Positions 1-6,468 are shown, counted from the first letter of the stretch. The stretch: 12,708 nucleotides of DNA from SFWF01 sp045587065 (GCA_045587065.1 JAZNBQ010000113.1:1-12708), one strand, 5' to 3'. Made by a program: numbers and translations. Notes: generated by a model from the letters alone, not told the origin.

Positions 1-696
1 CTTCAAAATCCCGGTGTAGAAAAGGTTATATCAGAGGAACTTCCTAAGCTTAAAAAGTGCTTTTCAAAGCCTGTAATGGCAAACGTCAGCGGATTTTCGG
101 TAGAAGACTACGCTTACACCTGTGAAAAATTAGATAGCCAAGACCAAATTGGTTGGTTCGAGGTTAATATCTCTTGCCCCAACGTTCATGGTGGGGGACT
201 TGCTTTTGGAACTTCTGCTAAAAATGCCGAACTTGTAACAAAAGCAGTAAAGGCAGTAACAAAAAAGCCTGTTTATATTAAGCTTTCTCCCAACGTTACC
301 GATATTACCGAGATAGCAAAGGCTTGCGAGGCAGCAGGAGCAGACGGAATCAGTCTTATAAATACCCTTCTTGGTATGAGAATAGACCTTAAAACCAAAA
401 AACCGGTGGTTGCCAATAAAATGGGCGGATTTTCAGGCCCTGCCATTTTCCCTGTAGCTCTTAGAATGGTGTATCAGTGCTATGAAGCAGTGAAAATACC
501 AATTATAGGAATGGGCGGCGTGTCAACTGCAGAGGATGTAATAGAAATGATGCTTGCAGGCGCTACCGCAGTAGAGGTAGGTGCCGCAAACCTTGTTAAT
601 CCTTTTGCCGCAAAAGATATTGTCCAGGGATTACCAAAAGCCATGGAAAAATATAAAATTAATAGTTTAAAAGATATAATAGGAGGAGCACACTAA
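1..696 (+). CDS. pyrD: Dihydroorotate dehydrogenase, class 1B catalytic subunit (partial, 5' end outside window)
   Basis: The frame is open from base 1, so the first ATG at 76 is internal and the gene begins upstream. About 231 residues are visible; class 1B enzymes are about 300-310 long, so roughly 70 N-terminal residues are missing. The protein oxidises dihydroorotate to orotate on FMN. The motif NISCPNVHGGG carries the active-site cysteine (codon 175-177). The barrel strands YIKLSPNVTD, SLINTLLG, GFSGPAIFP and IIGMGGVSTAEDV, which form FMN and phosphate contacts, follow in the usual order. This loop pattern is that of the NAD-linked class 1B form, which works with an iron-sulfur/FAD partner, PyrK; a pyrK gene just upstream is expected but not visible. 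The stop codon overlaps the pyrF start by one base, with AGGAGGA at 681-687, so the two are probably translationally coupled. Confidence 0.95.
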   Translation, partial: LQNPGVEKVISEELPKLKKCFSKPVMANVSGFSVEDYAYTCEKLDSQDQIGWFEVNISCPNVHGGGLAFGTSAKNAELVTKAVKAVTKKPVYIKLSPNVTDITEIAKACEAAGADGISLINTLLGMRIDLKTKKPVVANKMGGFSGPAIFPVALRMVYQCYEAVKIPIIGMGGVSTAEDVIEMMLAGATAVEVGAANLVNPFAAKDIVQGLPKAMEKYKINSLKDIIGGAH

Positions 697-1394
697 TGGG
701 AAAAGACGTAATAATTGCATGTGATTTTAGTTCAAAAGAGGCTTGCCTTAGCTTCCTTGATAAATTCACAGATAAAAAGCCTTATGTAAAAATAGGAATG
801 GAGCTTTTCTATTCAGCAGGTCCTGAAATAGTAAAAGAAATCAAAAAAAGAGGACATAAAATATTTCTTGATTTAAAACTCCACGATATTCCTAATACCG
901 TTAAAAAATCAATGTCAGTTTTATCAAACTTAGATGTTGATATGACTAACCTCCACGCCGCAGGAACAATTTCCATGATGGAAGCAGCTCTAGAAGGACT
1001 TACACGTGCCGATGGTACAAGACCACTTCTTATCGCAGTAACTCAGCTAACAAGTACCGACCAGGAGAGAATGGAAAAAGACCTTCTCATAAAAGAGCCT
1101 ATTGATAAAGTAGTAATGCACTATGCATCAAATGCCGCAAAGGCAGGTCTTGACGGAGTAGTTTGTTCTCCTCTGGAGGCAGAAAAGGTGCACGAAACCT
1201 GTGGTAAAAACTTCTTAACAGTAACACCCGGCGTTCGTTTTGCAGACGGAGATAAAGGCGACCAGAAGCGCGTTATGACTCCAAGCGAGGCTAAGAAAAT
1301 CGGTTCAGACTATATTGTAGTAGGTCGTCCTATTACCGCCGCAGAAGATCCTGTTGCAGCGTATAACAGATGCGTTAGTGAATTTGTAGATTAG
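696..1394 (+). CDS. pyrF: Orotidine 5'-phosphate decarboxylase
   Basis: This 232-residue protein converts OMP to UMP, the last step of de novo UMP synthesis. It is the short bacterial group 1 form. Asp10 and Lys32 lie in the first strands. The catalytic Asp-Lys-Asp network appears as FLDLKLHDIPNTV (Asp59, Lys61, Asp64), with His63 in the same motif. The phosphate-binding part follows as TVTPGVRF (about 175-182) and IVVGRPIT (207-214). Length is normal and the ORF is intact. The ATG at 696 sits 8 bases after AGGAGGA and shares a base with the pyrD stop. It is followed after 10 bases by pyrE. Both products act in succession on orotate, consistent with a single operon. Confidence 0.97.
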   Translation: MGKDVIIACDFSSKEACLSFLDKFTDKKPYVKIGMELFYSAGPEIVKEIKKRGHKIFLDLKLHDIPNTVKKSMSVLSNLDVDMTNLHAAGTISMMEAALEGLTRADGTRPLLIAVTQLTSTDQERMEKDLLIKEPIDKVVMHYASNAAKAGLDGVVCSPLEAEKVHETCGKNFLTVTPGVRFADGDKGDQKRVMTPSEAKKIGSDYIVVGRPITAAEDPVAAYNRCVSEFVD

Positions 1395-1404
1395 GAGAAT
1401 AAAA

Positions 1405-2061
1405 ATGGTAGAGTATAAAAGAGAATTTATAAAATTTCTAGAAGATGCAGGCGTTTTAAAGTTTGGCGATTTTACCGCTAAGTCAGGTAGAAAAATCCCA
1501 TATTTTATTAACGCAGGAGACATTAAAACCGGCGCGCAGATTTCAAAACTCGGAGAGTTTTATTCCAAAGCCTATAAAGAAAAACTAGGAGAAAAGAAAG
1601 CCGTTTTATACGGCCCTGCATATAAGGGAATTCCCATTGCAGTATCTGTAGCAGTTGCTCTTGCAAAAGAGGGCTTGGACGTACCATTCTTCTTTAACAG
1701 AAAGGAAGAAAAGGACCATGGTGAAGGCGGAGTTTTCGTAGGCTATAAGCCACAAGAGGGCGAAGAAATTGTAATTGTAGAAGACGTTGTTACCGCAGGT
1801 ACCGCTATCAGAGAAAGTATGGCAATTCTTTCTTCCTTAAAAGGCACCAAGGTAGCCGCAACCTTCGTTATGGTAGACCGCAAGGAAAAAGGCCAGACTG
1901 AAAAATCTGCAATAGCAGAGGTAGGGGAGGAATATGGTTTCCCTGTATATTCAGTAGTTGATGTCTATGACATTATAGAATATTTAGAAGAAGACCCTGC
2001 AAATAAAGAAAACGTTGACAGAATAAAGAAATATCTTGAAACTTACGGAGCAAAGGAATAA
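1405..2061 (+). CDS. pyrE: Orotate phosphoribosyltransferase
   Basis: This 218-residue enzyme joins orotate and PRPP to form OMP. The PRPP-binding signature is clear at about 123-136 (IVIVEDVVTAGTA, the acidic pair before T-A-G-T). The flexible catalytic loop is present as RKEEKDHGEGG (99-109). The substrate-side motif SGRKIPYFINAG (27-38) is near the N-terminus. The ATG follows AGGAG at 1393-1397 by 7 bases. The C-terminal acidic tail of about 30 residues (EYLEEDPANKENVDRI) is normal for the longer Clostridia-type enzymes. Only four bases separate its stop from the pyrB start, and the pyrB ribosome site lies inside the last pyrE codons. Confidence 0.96.
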   Translation: MVEYKREFIKFLEDAGVLKFGDFTAKSGRKIPYFINAGDIKTGAQISKLGEFYSKAYKEKLGEKKAVLYGPAYKGIPIAVSVAVALAKEGLDVPFFFNRKEEKDHGEGGVFVGYKPQEGEEIVIVEDVVTAGTAIRESMAILSSLKGTKVAATFVMVDRKEKGQTEKSAIAEVGEEYGFPVYSVVDVYDIIEYLEEDPANKENVDRIKKYLETYGAKE

Positions 2062-2065
2062 TAAA

Positions 2066-2980
2066 ATGAAAAGTCTTATTGATATACTTGACCTTTCTGT
2101 AGAAGAAATAGATAGCCTTATTAATACTGCAAACGACATAATGGCTAATCCCCAAAATTACGCCCATAAATGTCAGGGTAAAAAACTAGCAACCCTTTTT
2201 TTCGAGCCTTCAACAAGAACAAGACTTTCCTTTGAAGCGGCTATGTACGAGCTTGGAGGAAACGTTCTTGGATTTTCCGAGGCTCAAAGCTCATCCTCTT
2301 CCAAGGGAGAAAGCGTAGCAGATACCGTAAAAGTGGTAGGCTACTATGCAGATATTATCGCAATGCGCCATCCAAAAGAGGGCGCGCCACTTGTGGCTAG
2401 TTATAATGCAGGTATTCCTGTAATAAATGCAGGAGACGGCGGACACAACCACCCAACTCAGACTCTCACTGACCTTCTTACTATTAAAAGAGAAAAAGGC
2501 AGACTTGAAAATCTTACAGTTGGTTTTTGCGGAGATCTTAAGTTTGGCAGAACAGTACATTCCCTCATTGGCGCACTCTCACGCTATAAGAATGTAAAAA
2601 TAGTTCTTATTTCTCCAAAAGAGCTTACCGTACCTGAGTATATAAAGAAAGAGGTTTTAGAGACTAAAAATATCGAGTTCGTAGAAACTACCGATTTAGA
2701 GGCCGCTATGCCTGAGCTTGATATACTCTATATGACAAGAGTTCAGCGTGAAAGATTCTTCAACGAACAGGATTATATAAGGCTTAAGGACAGTTATATC
2801 TTAAACCTTGAAAAGCTTAAGAATGCAAAATCAGACCTTTGCATTATGCATCCGCTGCCACGTGTAAATGAAATTGCCGTAGCAGTAGATAAAGATAGCC
2901 GTGCAAAATATTTTGAACAAGCCAAAAACGGTAAATATATTCGTATGGCACTTATTCTCAAACTTTTGGAGGTGGAGTAA
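2066..2980 (+). CDS. pyrB: Aspartate carbamoyltransferase, catalytic chain
   Basis: The 304-residue product forms carbamoyl-aspartate from carbamoyl phosphate and aspartate. The carbamoyl-phosphate site is FFEPSTRTRLSFE (45-57). The 80s loop that reaches into the neighbouring subunit is SSSSSKGES (75-83, Lys80). HNHPTQ (127-132), Arg162 in GDLKFGRT, and the aspartate-side HPLPRVNEI (262-270) are all present. An in-frame TTG at 2036 would add 10 residues but lies inside pyrE. The ATG at 2066 is preferred because it gives the usual N-terminus and length and follows GGAGCAAAGGAA in the end of pyrE. The TAA stop is followed with no spacer by the pyrI ATG, which fits equimolar synthesis of catalytic and regulatory chains. 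Confidence 0.97.
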   Translation: MKSLIDILDLSVEEIDSLINTANDIMANPQNYAHKCQGKKLATLFFEPSTRTRLSFEAAMYELGGNVLGFSEAQSSSSSKGESVADTVKVVGYYADIIAMRHPKEGAPLVASYNAGIPVINAGDGGHNHPTQTLTDLLTIKREKGRLENLTVGFCGDLKFGRTVHSLIGALSRYKNVKIVLISPKELTVPEYIKKEVLETKNIEFVETTDLEAAMPELDILYMTRVQRERFFNEQDYIRLKDSYILNLEKLKNAKSDLCIMHPLPRVNEIAVAVDKDSRAKYFEQAKNGKYIRMALILKLLEVE

Positions 2981-3397
2981 ATGCTAGTTAATCCTATTGA
3001 AAACGGTATAGTTCTTGACCATATAAAAGCAGGAAAAGGCATGGAACTCTATAAGGCACTAAATCTTGATAAACTAGGCTCTACCGTTGCTCTCATTATT
3101 AATGCTGACAGTAAAAAAATGGGTAAGAAAGATATTATAAAAATCGATGAGGCAATTGACCTTGATTTTAATGTCTTAGGTTTTATTGACCCTGATATTA
3201 CAGTTAATATTATAAAGAATAGCAAAAACGAAAAACTTGCAAAAATTGAGCCACCACAGAGAATAACAAATCTTATTACCTGCAAAAACCCAAGATGCAT
3301 AACCTCTACCGAACAAGAGTTAGACCACGTCTTTAAGCTTACCGACAGAGAAAATATGATTTATCGTTGCATCTATTGTGAATCTAAAGCAAAATAA
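2981..3397 (+). CDS. pyrI: Aspartate carbamoyltransferase, regulatory chain
   Basis: The 138-residue regulatory chain is expected to assemble with PyrB into the allosteric c6r6 enzyme. The N-terminal effector-binding domain is recognisable (NGIVLDHI at 8-15, then KKMGKKDIIKI at 45-55, including lysines that contact nucleotides in known homologues). The C-terminal zinc domain has all four ligands spaced C-x4-C and C-x2-C: Cys101, Cys106, Cys130 and Cys133. This implies feedback control by nucleotides, as in enteric bacteria and many clostridia, and unlike Bacillus, which lacks PyrI. It is the last gene of the operon; a hairpin terminator begins immediately after its stop. GAGGTGGAG just before the ATG serves as ribosome site. 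Confidence 0.97.
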   Translation: MLVNPIENGIVLDHIKAGKGMELYKALNLDKLGSTVALIINADSKKMGKKDIIKIDEAIDLDFNVLGFIDPDITVNIIKNSKNEKLAKIEPPQRITNLITCKNPRCITSTEQELDHVFKLTDRENMIYRCIYCESKAK

Positions 3398-3399
3398 AA

Positions 3400-3433
3400 A
3401 AAGCGCTACATTTTCAAAGAAATGTAGCGCTTT
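3400..3433. terminator. Bidirectional intrinsic terminator between pyrI and the SGNH gene
   Basis: A perfect 14-bp inverted repeat (arms 3400-3413 and 3420-3433, core GCGCTACATTT) encloses a 6-base loop. It is flanked by A-rich sequence on the left and T-rich sequence on the right, so it can terminate the plus-strand pyr operon and the converging minus-strand esterase gene. Confidence 0.93.
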
Positions 3434-3442
3434 CTTTATATC

Positions 3443-4396
3443 TTAAAAGTTAAGTTTTTTAAGTTCCTGTTCTAAAACCTCTGCCATACGGTCGCCCATA
3501 TAAGCATAGCCGGTTTCTGAAGGATGGGTTACGTCATAAATAAGCTCAACGTCCCATGTGTCCGAAGACACTAAAGAAACGTTTTCAACCTCTTTGCTAA
3601 TAAGTTCAAATGCTTCATTGATACCGCGTCTGCGACAGTATTTGTCACTAAGTGCCTGTAGCATAAGTATAGGAGCATCAGGGTAAAGGCCTCGTATTTT
3701 TTTAACAAATTCAAGATAATGCTTAGTAAAAATGTTTATATTACCTCTGGACTCGTCTGTCGCACAGTCCAGATAATCATTAGTTCCGAGAAAGATAACC
3801 ACAATATCAGGAATTCTAAAATACTCAAATTTATATGGCGTAAGGGTGGGAGAGTTTCCCATTAGTTCCAAGCCAAAATATGCGCTTTCCATACCGTGTC
3901 TGTTAGAAAGTAGGTTATAAGGTTTGTACCAACCCCAACCGTCAACCAAAGACATACCACCCTTAGCAACAACAGAAAAATCAACACCAAGTTTCATAGC
4001 AGAAGCAGAAGCATAACCTGGGTAGGCGGCTGTTATAGAGTCGCCTATAAAGTGAATGTATGGTTTCTTAGGAGTAGTAAACAGTTCTGCATTATCGCTT
4101 ACAAAAATACCTTTAAAATGAAAAGACTGGAGGTTAATAGTTGATATTTTTAAAGTGTGTTTGCCATCGCTCAAGGTGAATTTATAACCTGTTTCGGTAT
4201 TTTCAGGAGTAACCCTTTCACTATCAATATAGAAATAAACGTTTTTGTCGGTATGTCCTGCGACCTCAAGTTCCTTTCCCTCAAATCCTATCTCCGCAAA
4301 AGAAACAGTTCCGTAAGATACAAGCTCGTCCTCACTGTTTTCTTGCCAAACACCAAAAAATTTAAAATTTGGGTCTTTAAAAGATACAAATTTCAT
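3443..4396 (-). CDS. SGNH-fold esterase, carbohydrate esterase family 2-like
   Basis: The 317-residue protein has two parts. Residues 1 to about 110 form a beta-rich N-terminal domain (WQENSEDELVSYG, then alternating strands) like the jelly-roll of CE2 acetyl-esterases. Residues 112-317 are an SGNH hydrolase: block I HFIGDSIT (nucleophile Ser120), a block II glycine in AKGGMSL (about 146-147), block III FLGTNDYLD (Gly204, Asn206), and block V DVTHPSETG (Asp288, His291). All four catalytic blocks are intact. CE2 members deacetylate plant polysaccharides or oligosaccharides; the substrate here is inferred. There is no signal peptide, so it probably acts on sugars in the cytoplasm. A TTG five codons upstream is in frame, but the ATG at 4396 is 8 bases from GGAGG and preferred. 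It has its own promoter. Confidence 0.85.
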   Translation of the reverse strand: MKFVSFKDPNFKFFGVWQENSEDELVSYGTVSFAEIGFEGKELEVAGHTDKNVYFYIDSERVTPENTETGYKFTLSDGKHTLKISTINLQSFHFKGIFVSDNAELFTTPKKPYIHFIGDSITAAYPGYASASAMKLGVDFSVVAKGGMSLVDGWGWYKPYNLLSNRHGMESAYFGLELMGNSPTLTPYKFEYFRIPDIVVIFLGTNDYLDCATDESRGNINIFTKHYLEFVKKIRGLYPDAPILMLQALSDKYCRRRGINEAFELISKEVENVSLVSSDTWDVELIYDVTHPSETGYAYMGDRMAEVLEQELKKLNF

Positions 4397-4423
4397 AAAA
4401 CATACCTCCAACAGTTTTCTTAA

Positions 4424-4452
4424 ATCATACCATAAGTAATAGTAGTTTACAA
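4424..4452 (-). promoter_or_regulatory. Promoter of the SGNH esterase gene
   Basis: On the minus strand, TTGTAA (4452-4447) and TATGAT (4429-4424) are separated by exactly 17 bp, with an extended -10 (TGG just before TATGAT). This would start transcription about 20 bases upstream of the ribosome-binding site. Confidence 0.75.
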
Positions 4453-4454
4453 GG

Positions 4455-4469
4455 TGTTTATAGTAAACA
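4455..4469. promoter_or_regulatory. Candidate operator palindrome next to the esterase promoter
   Basis: A perfect dyad TGTTTA-N3-TAAACA lies just upstream of the -35 box. A further GTTTAC half-site at 4445-4450 overlaps the -35 box and forms a second inverted pair with GTAAAC (4463-4468). The position would suit an activator, or a repressor that blocks the -35. The cognate regulator is not in the window. Confidence 0.4.
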
Positions 4470-4493
4470 AAAGTGTAAAAAAAGAAACAGTTC

Positions 4494-4877
4494 TTATTTT
4501 AGTATTATTTTAATCCTGATAGGCTTTTTATATTTCTTAGCATATTCAATTATAGACCTTGTACCTCTGCTTTTTTCATCCCAAAAACAGATTACAAAAT
4601 CACAAATATCTACCATTTGCTGGTTCCGTCTGGGTCCTGCACTTTTGCCATAGGTCTTCCAGTCGGCAGGGTGTTTTTCAACCAAAAATCCGTTTTCCTT
4701 TGCATAGCGTTCTCCTATGGCATCAGCACCACTTGCACATCCTGAAAGTATAACAATTTCGTTTTCTTTTCTAATATTGCTAAGGCAAAAATCTATATAT
4801 TCCTTCGCTTCATCATAATTGTTATAATCTCTGCACCCTGCAATCACAACTCTTTTTGTGGGTAAATCTTTAAACAT
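4494..4877 (-). CDS. SLOG-superfamily protein, DUF2493/YspA-like
   Basis: The 127-residue protein is one compact Rossmann-like SLOG domain. Visible motifs in order are VVIAGCRDY (10-18), the glycine-rich SGCASGADAIGERYA (45-59), HPADWKTYGKSAGPRRNQQM (69-88) and CFWDEKSRGTRSI (97-109). These match the DUF2493 family. Known SLOG domains bind nucleotides or nucleotide-like ligands, and the DUF2493 branch occurs on chromosomes and in phages; its biochemical role is not established, so no reaction is assigned. An in-frame GTG lies two codons upstream, but the ATG at 4877 is 7 bases from GAGG and is preferred. The gene begins only about 14 bases after an intrinsic terminator and has no room for a private promoter. 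It is probably expressed by read-through of the structured RNA upstream. Confidence 0.85.
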   Translation of the reverse strand: MFKDLPTKRVVIAGCRDYNNYDEAKEYIDFCLSNIRKENEIVILSGCASGADAIGERYAKENGFLVEKHPADWKTYGKSAGPRRNQQMVDICDFVICFWDEKSRGTRSIIEYAKKYKKPIRIKIILK

Positions 4878-4891
4878 AAACACACCTCAAT

Positions 4892-4917
4892 AAAAAAGCA
4901 CACCCCGAAGAGTGTGC
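4892..4917 (-). terminator. Intrinsic terminator at the end of the structured RNA
   Basis: On the minus strand GCACACTC-TTCG-GGGTGTGC (4917-4898) forms an 8-bp stem with a UUCG tetraloop and one U·G pair, followed by six T (4897-4892). Only five bases separate the U-tract from the GAGGTG ribosome site of the SLOG gene. Confidence 0.88.
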
Positions 4918-5036
4918 CGAAAAAGTGCCCCCTCAGTTTGTTGCGACGCAAACCGACTCCAGCGAAGGATAAGGGAAACACCTTTTACCAAGGTATTTTC
5001 CCTTCACTAGAGTCAATTATTCAGTTTGCGTCGCAA
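4892..5036 (-). ncRNA. Structured RNA upstream of the SLOG gene (leader/attenuator or small RNA, unassigned)
   Basis: A predicted promoter directly precedes about 145 nt of strongly folded RNA. A 16-bp closing stem (5036-5021 with 4956-4941, TTGCGACGCAAAC and its complement, one U·G pair) is followed by a bulge and a 14-bp stem (5014-5001 with 4968-4955, two U·G pairs; two bases shared with the closing stem). An apical stem (5000-4990 with 4984-4975) closes it. The two inner stems show compensating G·U pairs on the minus strand, supporting transcription in that direction. CAAACTGA occurs twice (5028-5021 and 4940-4933), and both copies can pair with TCGGTTTG (4956-4949), so two exclusive folds are possible. 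A terminator follows, then the SLOG gene. I do not recognise a known riboswitch. A non-autonomous repeat element is the main alternative. Confidence 0.6.
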
Positions 5037-5040
5037 AAGT

Positions 5041-5069
5041 ATTTTATCACAAAAGCAAAAATATTGCAA
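5041..5069 (-). promoter_or_regulatory. Promoter of the structured RNA / SLOG unit
   Basis: TTGCAA (5069-5064) and TAAAAT (5046-5041) are spaced by 17 bp, with a TGn extended -10. The predicted start is near 5034, which coincides with the first base pairs of the RNA's closing stem. Confidence 0.75.
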
Positions 5070-5074
5070 CAAAT

Positions 5075-5110
5075 AAAAAATACCGCATATTTTCATATGC
5101 GGTATTTTTT
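5075..5110 (-). terminator. Terminator of the GDPD-like gene
   Basis: A perfect 16-bp inverted repeat (5075-5090 and 5095-5110, core TACCGCATAT) with a 4-base loop lies 8 bases past the stop codon of the minus-strand gene. The stem ends in A/T pairs and is followed by more A/T. It isolates the downstream RNA/SLOG unit from the GDPD-like transcript. Confidence 0.93.
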
Positions 5111-5118
5111 ATATTATC

Positions 5119-6363
5119 TTACCATGCAAGTCCCATTGACATATGGTGGTCAAGAGTAAATTCGGTAACACCAAGGTCAATAAGTTTCATCATATGTGGA
5201 CCGCTAACGCCGCCAAGCATTGCAGCAACAGAAACTAAGTAGCCTTCATTTTTTGCAGTAACAATTTTCTTTTCGGTAACTGCATGGCCAAAATATTCTA
5301 TAACAACAGTTTGCTTTTCAGCATCGATTTCACACTCTTTTACCTTTTCGGCAGGGTCCCAAGTTTCCGCACCACCCTGAATAAGAATTCTGCCGGCAAT
5401 TTCATTGCCAAAGACTTCGTTGCATATTTTGTTGGTATCGGGGTCAGAACTCTTAAGCCAGAAATGCTCAAGTAAGCGGTATTTTACAAGAAGGTTTTTC
5501 ACATAAATCCATTGCTCTTTAGTGAGAGCGGGATGAACGGAAAAGACAGGTTGCATTCCGGTCATAGAGCAAATTCTGAAATATTCATCCATAGTAGGAA
5601 CTCTGATATCGGCAAAAATTTCACTTCTTCTTCTCCAAGAAGCGCATAATTCCATGAGTTCATCGTATGTGAAGTCGGAAATAGGTTTGTCGTGTGGACC
5701 ACCTTCTGCAATCACTGTTCCGTCATTCTCAACAAGCTCGGTTCTAACAGTCACATCATCGTGCATACAAACACCGATACCATCTTTTGTAAATTTAGGA
5801 ACGGTAATACAACTGGTAAAACCTGCCTCTGCAGTAAGCTGCATTCCATAAGAATTAACAAAACCGCCGTGACCATGGTAACGAATTCCAATGTCCTTTT
5901 CTCTGTAGCCATAGTTTTGTTTTACTTTAATATTATTAATATAAAGGCGTACGCCCTCAGGAATTATAAAAGAAATTTTAACTGTAGTGTAAGGCCCAAT
6001 GGTTGGAACTACGCGCCATTCTCTTCTATAAACCTGTCCCTTGTAACCGATTTCATAAACAGGAGAATAGAATAGTGTAATATCATCGTCGTTTACTATG
6101 CGAACCTGTGCAGTAGGAATAGCACCGTTTTCACTTTCATACTTAGCAATAGATGAAATAATAAAAAACTCAGATGTAAGGTCATCGGCCTTTAAATTAA
6201 CGGCAAAACTTTTTGTAAAACTTCCGTCTTCGTTAGCAAAAGAAGAAAGCGCATCAACACTCAAATTATCAATATTAATTGTGTCAAATTGCATTGCTCT
6301 TAAAGAATAATCCATATAATCTTTAAATGGGTCAACTAAAGGGGTGTTTGATAATTCTTTCAT
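5119..6363 (-). CDS. Glycerophosphodiester phosphodiesterase-like protein with N-terminal beta domain
   Basis: The 414-residue protein has a beta-rich N-terminal region (about 25-150, no recognised family) and a C-terminal TIM-barrel-like region (about 160-414) resembling GDPD enzymes. Support comes from YHGHGGFVNSYGMQL (162-176, in the place of HRG...PEN), FTKDGIGVCMHDD (191-203, in the place of TKDGVPVVxHD), DFTYDELMEL (230-239) and the late strands YLVSVAAMLGG and GVTEFTLDHH. The two histidines expected for catalysis are present (His165, His201). In the usual alignment the metal-binding E-x-D before the TKDG motif reads I-x-V (about 186-188), so metal binding or activity may be altered. 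No signal peptide or membrane segment is seen, so it is probably cytoplasmic. The ATG follows GGAGG by 9 bases. It is a single-gene unit with its own promoter and terminator. Confidence 0.65.
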   Translation of the reverse strand: MKELSNTPLVDPFKDYMDYSLRAMQFDTINIDNLSVDALSSFANEDGSFTKSFAVNLKADDLTSEFFIISSIAKYESENGAIPTAQVRIVNDDDITLFYSPVYEIGYKGQVYRREWRVVPTIGPYTTVKISFIIPEGVRLYINNIKVKQNYGYREKDIGIRYHGHGGFVNSYGMQLTAEAGFTSCITVPKFTKDGIGVCMHDDVTVRTELVENDGTVIAEGGPHDKPISDFTYDELMELCASWRRRSEIFADIRVPTMDEYFRICSMTGMQPVFSVHPALTKEQWIYVKNLLVKYRLLEHFWLKSSDPDTNKICNEVFGNEIAGRILIQGGAETWDPAEKVKECEIDAEKQTVVIEYFGHAVTEKKIVTAKNEGYLVSVAAMLGGVSGPHMMKLIDLGVTEFTLDHHMSMGLAW

Positions 6364-6395
6364 AATAAAGAACCTCCGTATGTTTCTTTAAGTGC

Positions 6396-6424
6396 ATTAT
6401 ACTACCTTGTAGTATTTTTTTCAA
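6396..6424 (-). promoter_or_regulatory. Promoter of the GDPD-like gene
   Basis: TTGAAA (6424-6419) and a consensus TATAAT (6401-6396) are separated by 17 bp. This is the closest match to the vegetative sigma-factor consensus in the window, suggesting that the gene is strong unless repressed. Confidence 0.85.
6399..6415. promoter_or_regulatory. Candidate operator: perfect 7-3-7 palindrome inside the promoter
   Basis: ATACTAC-CTT-GTAGTAT is a perfect dyad that fills most of the -35/-10 spacer and overlaps the -10 box. This is the classic position for a dimeric repressor. A resemblance to BlaI/MecI or GntR-type sites is noted but not diagnostic. No regulator gene is adjacent. Confidence 0.6.
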
Positions 6425-6427
6425 CAA

Positions 6428-6457
6428 AAAAAGGCCTGAAAATTTTCAAGCCTTTTT
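6428..6457 (-). terminator. Terminator of the NifU-like/GGGtGRT operon
   Basis: On the minus strand AAAAAGGCTTGAAAA faces TTTTCAGGCCTTTTT, an inverted repeat with a single G·U pair, followed by T-rich sequence. It lies 12 bases after the stop of the GGGtGRT gene. The G·U pair forms only on the minus strand, in keeping with its direction. Confidence 0.9.
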
Positions 6458-6468
6458 CAATATAAAAA

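Noticed and set aside
2036..2065. TTG start extending pyrB by 10 residues
   Set aside because: It lies within pyrE, lacks a suitable ribosome site and would give an atypical N-terminus; ATG 2066 fits the family.
4470..4493. Terminator directly after the SLOG gene
   Set aside because: There is a T-rich run on the minus strand, but the possible stem (AGAA/TTCT) has only four weak pairs, so no terminator is claimed.
4892..5036. 6S RNA as identity of the structured RNA
   Set aside because: It is shorter than typical Firmicutes 6S RNA and has a one-sided bulge near the base rather than a large central open bubble; it also directly precedes a gene's ribosome site.
4914..5159. Plus-strand 81-codon open frame across the structured RNA and the following terminator
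   Set aside because: It reads through two hairpins, has no ribosome site or family resemblance, and is antisense to the better-supported RNA unit.
5692..6075. Plus-strand 127-codon open frame
   Set aside because: It lies antisense within the GDPD-like gene, lacks a ribosome site and shows no recognisable motif.
6399..6415. Assignment of the palindrome to BlaI/MecI
   Set aside because: The half-site resembles theirs (TACTAC), but the spacing is 3 rather than 4 bases and no blaI/mecI-type gene is present in the window.
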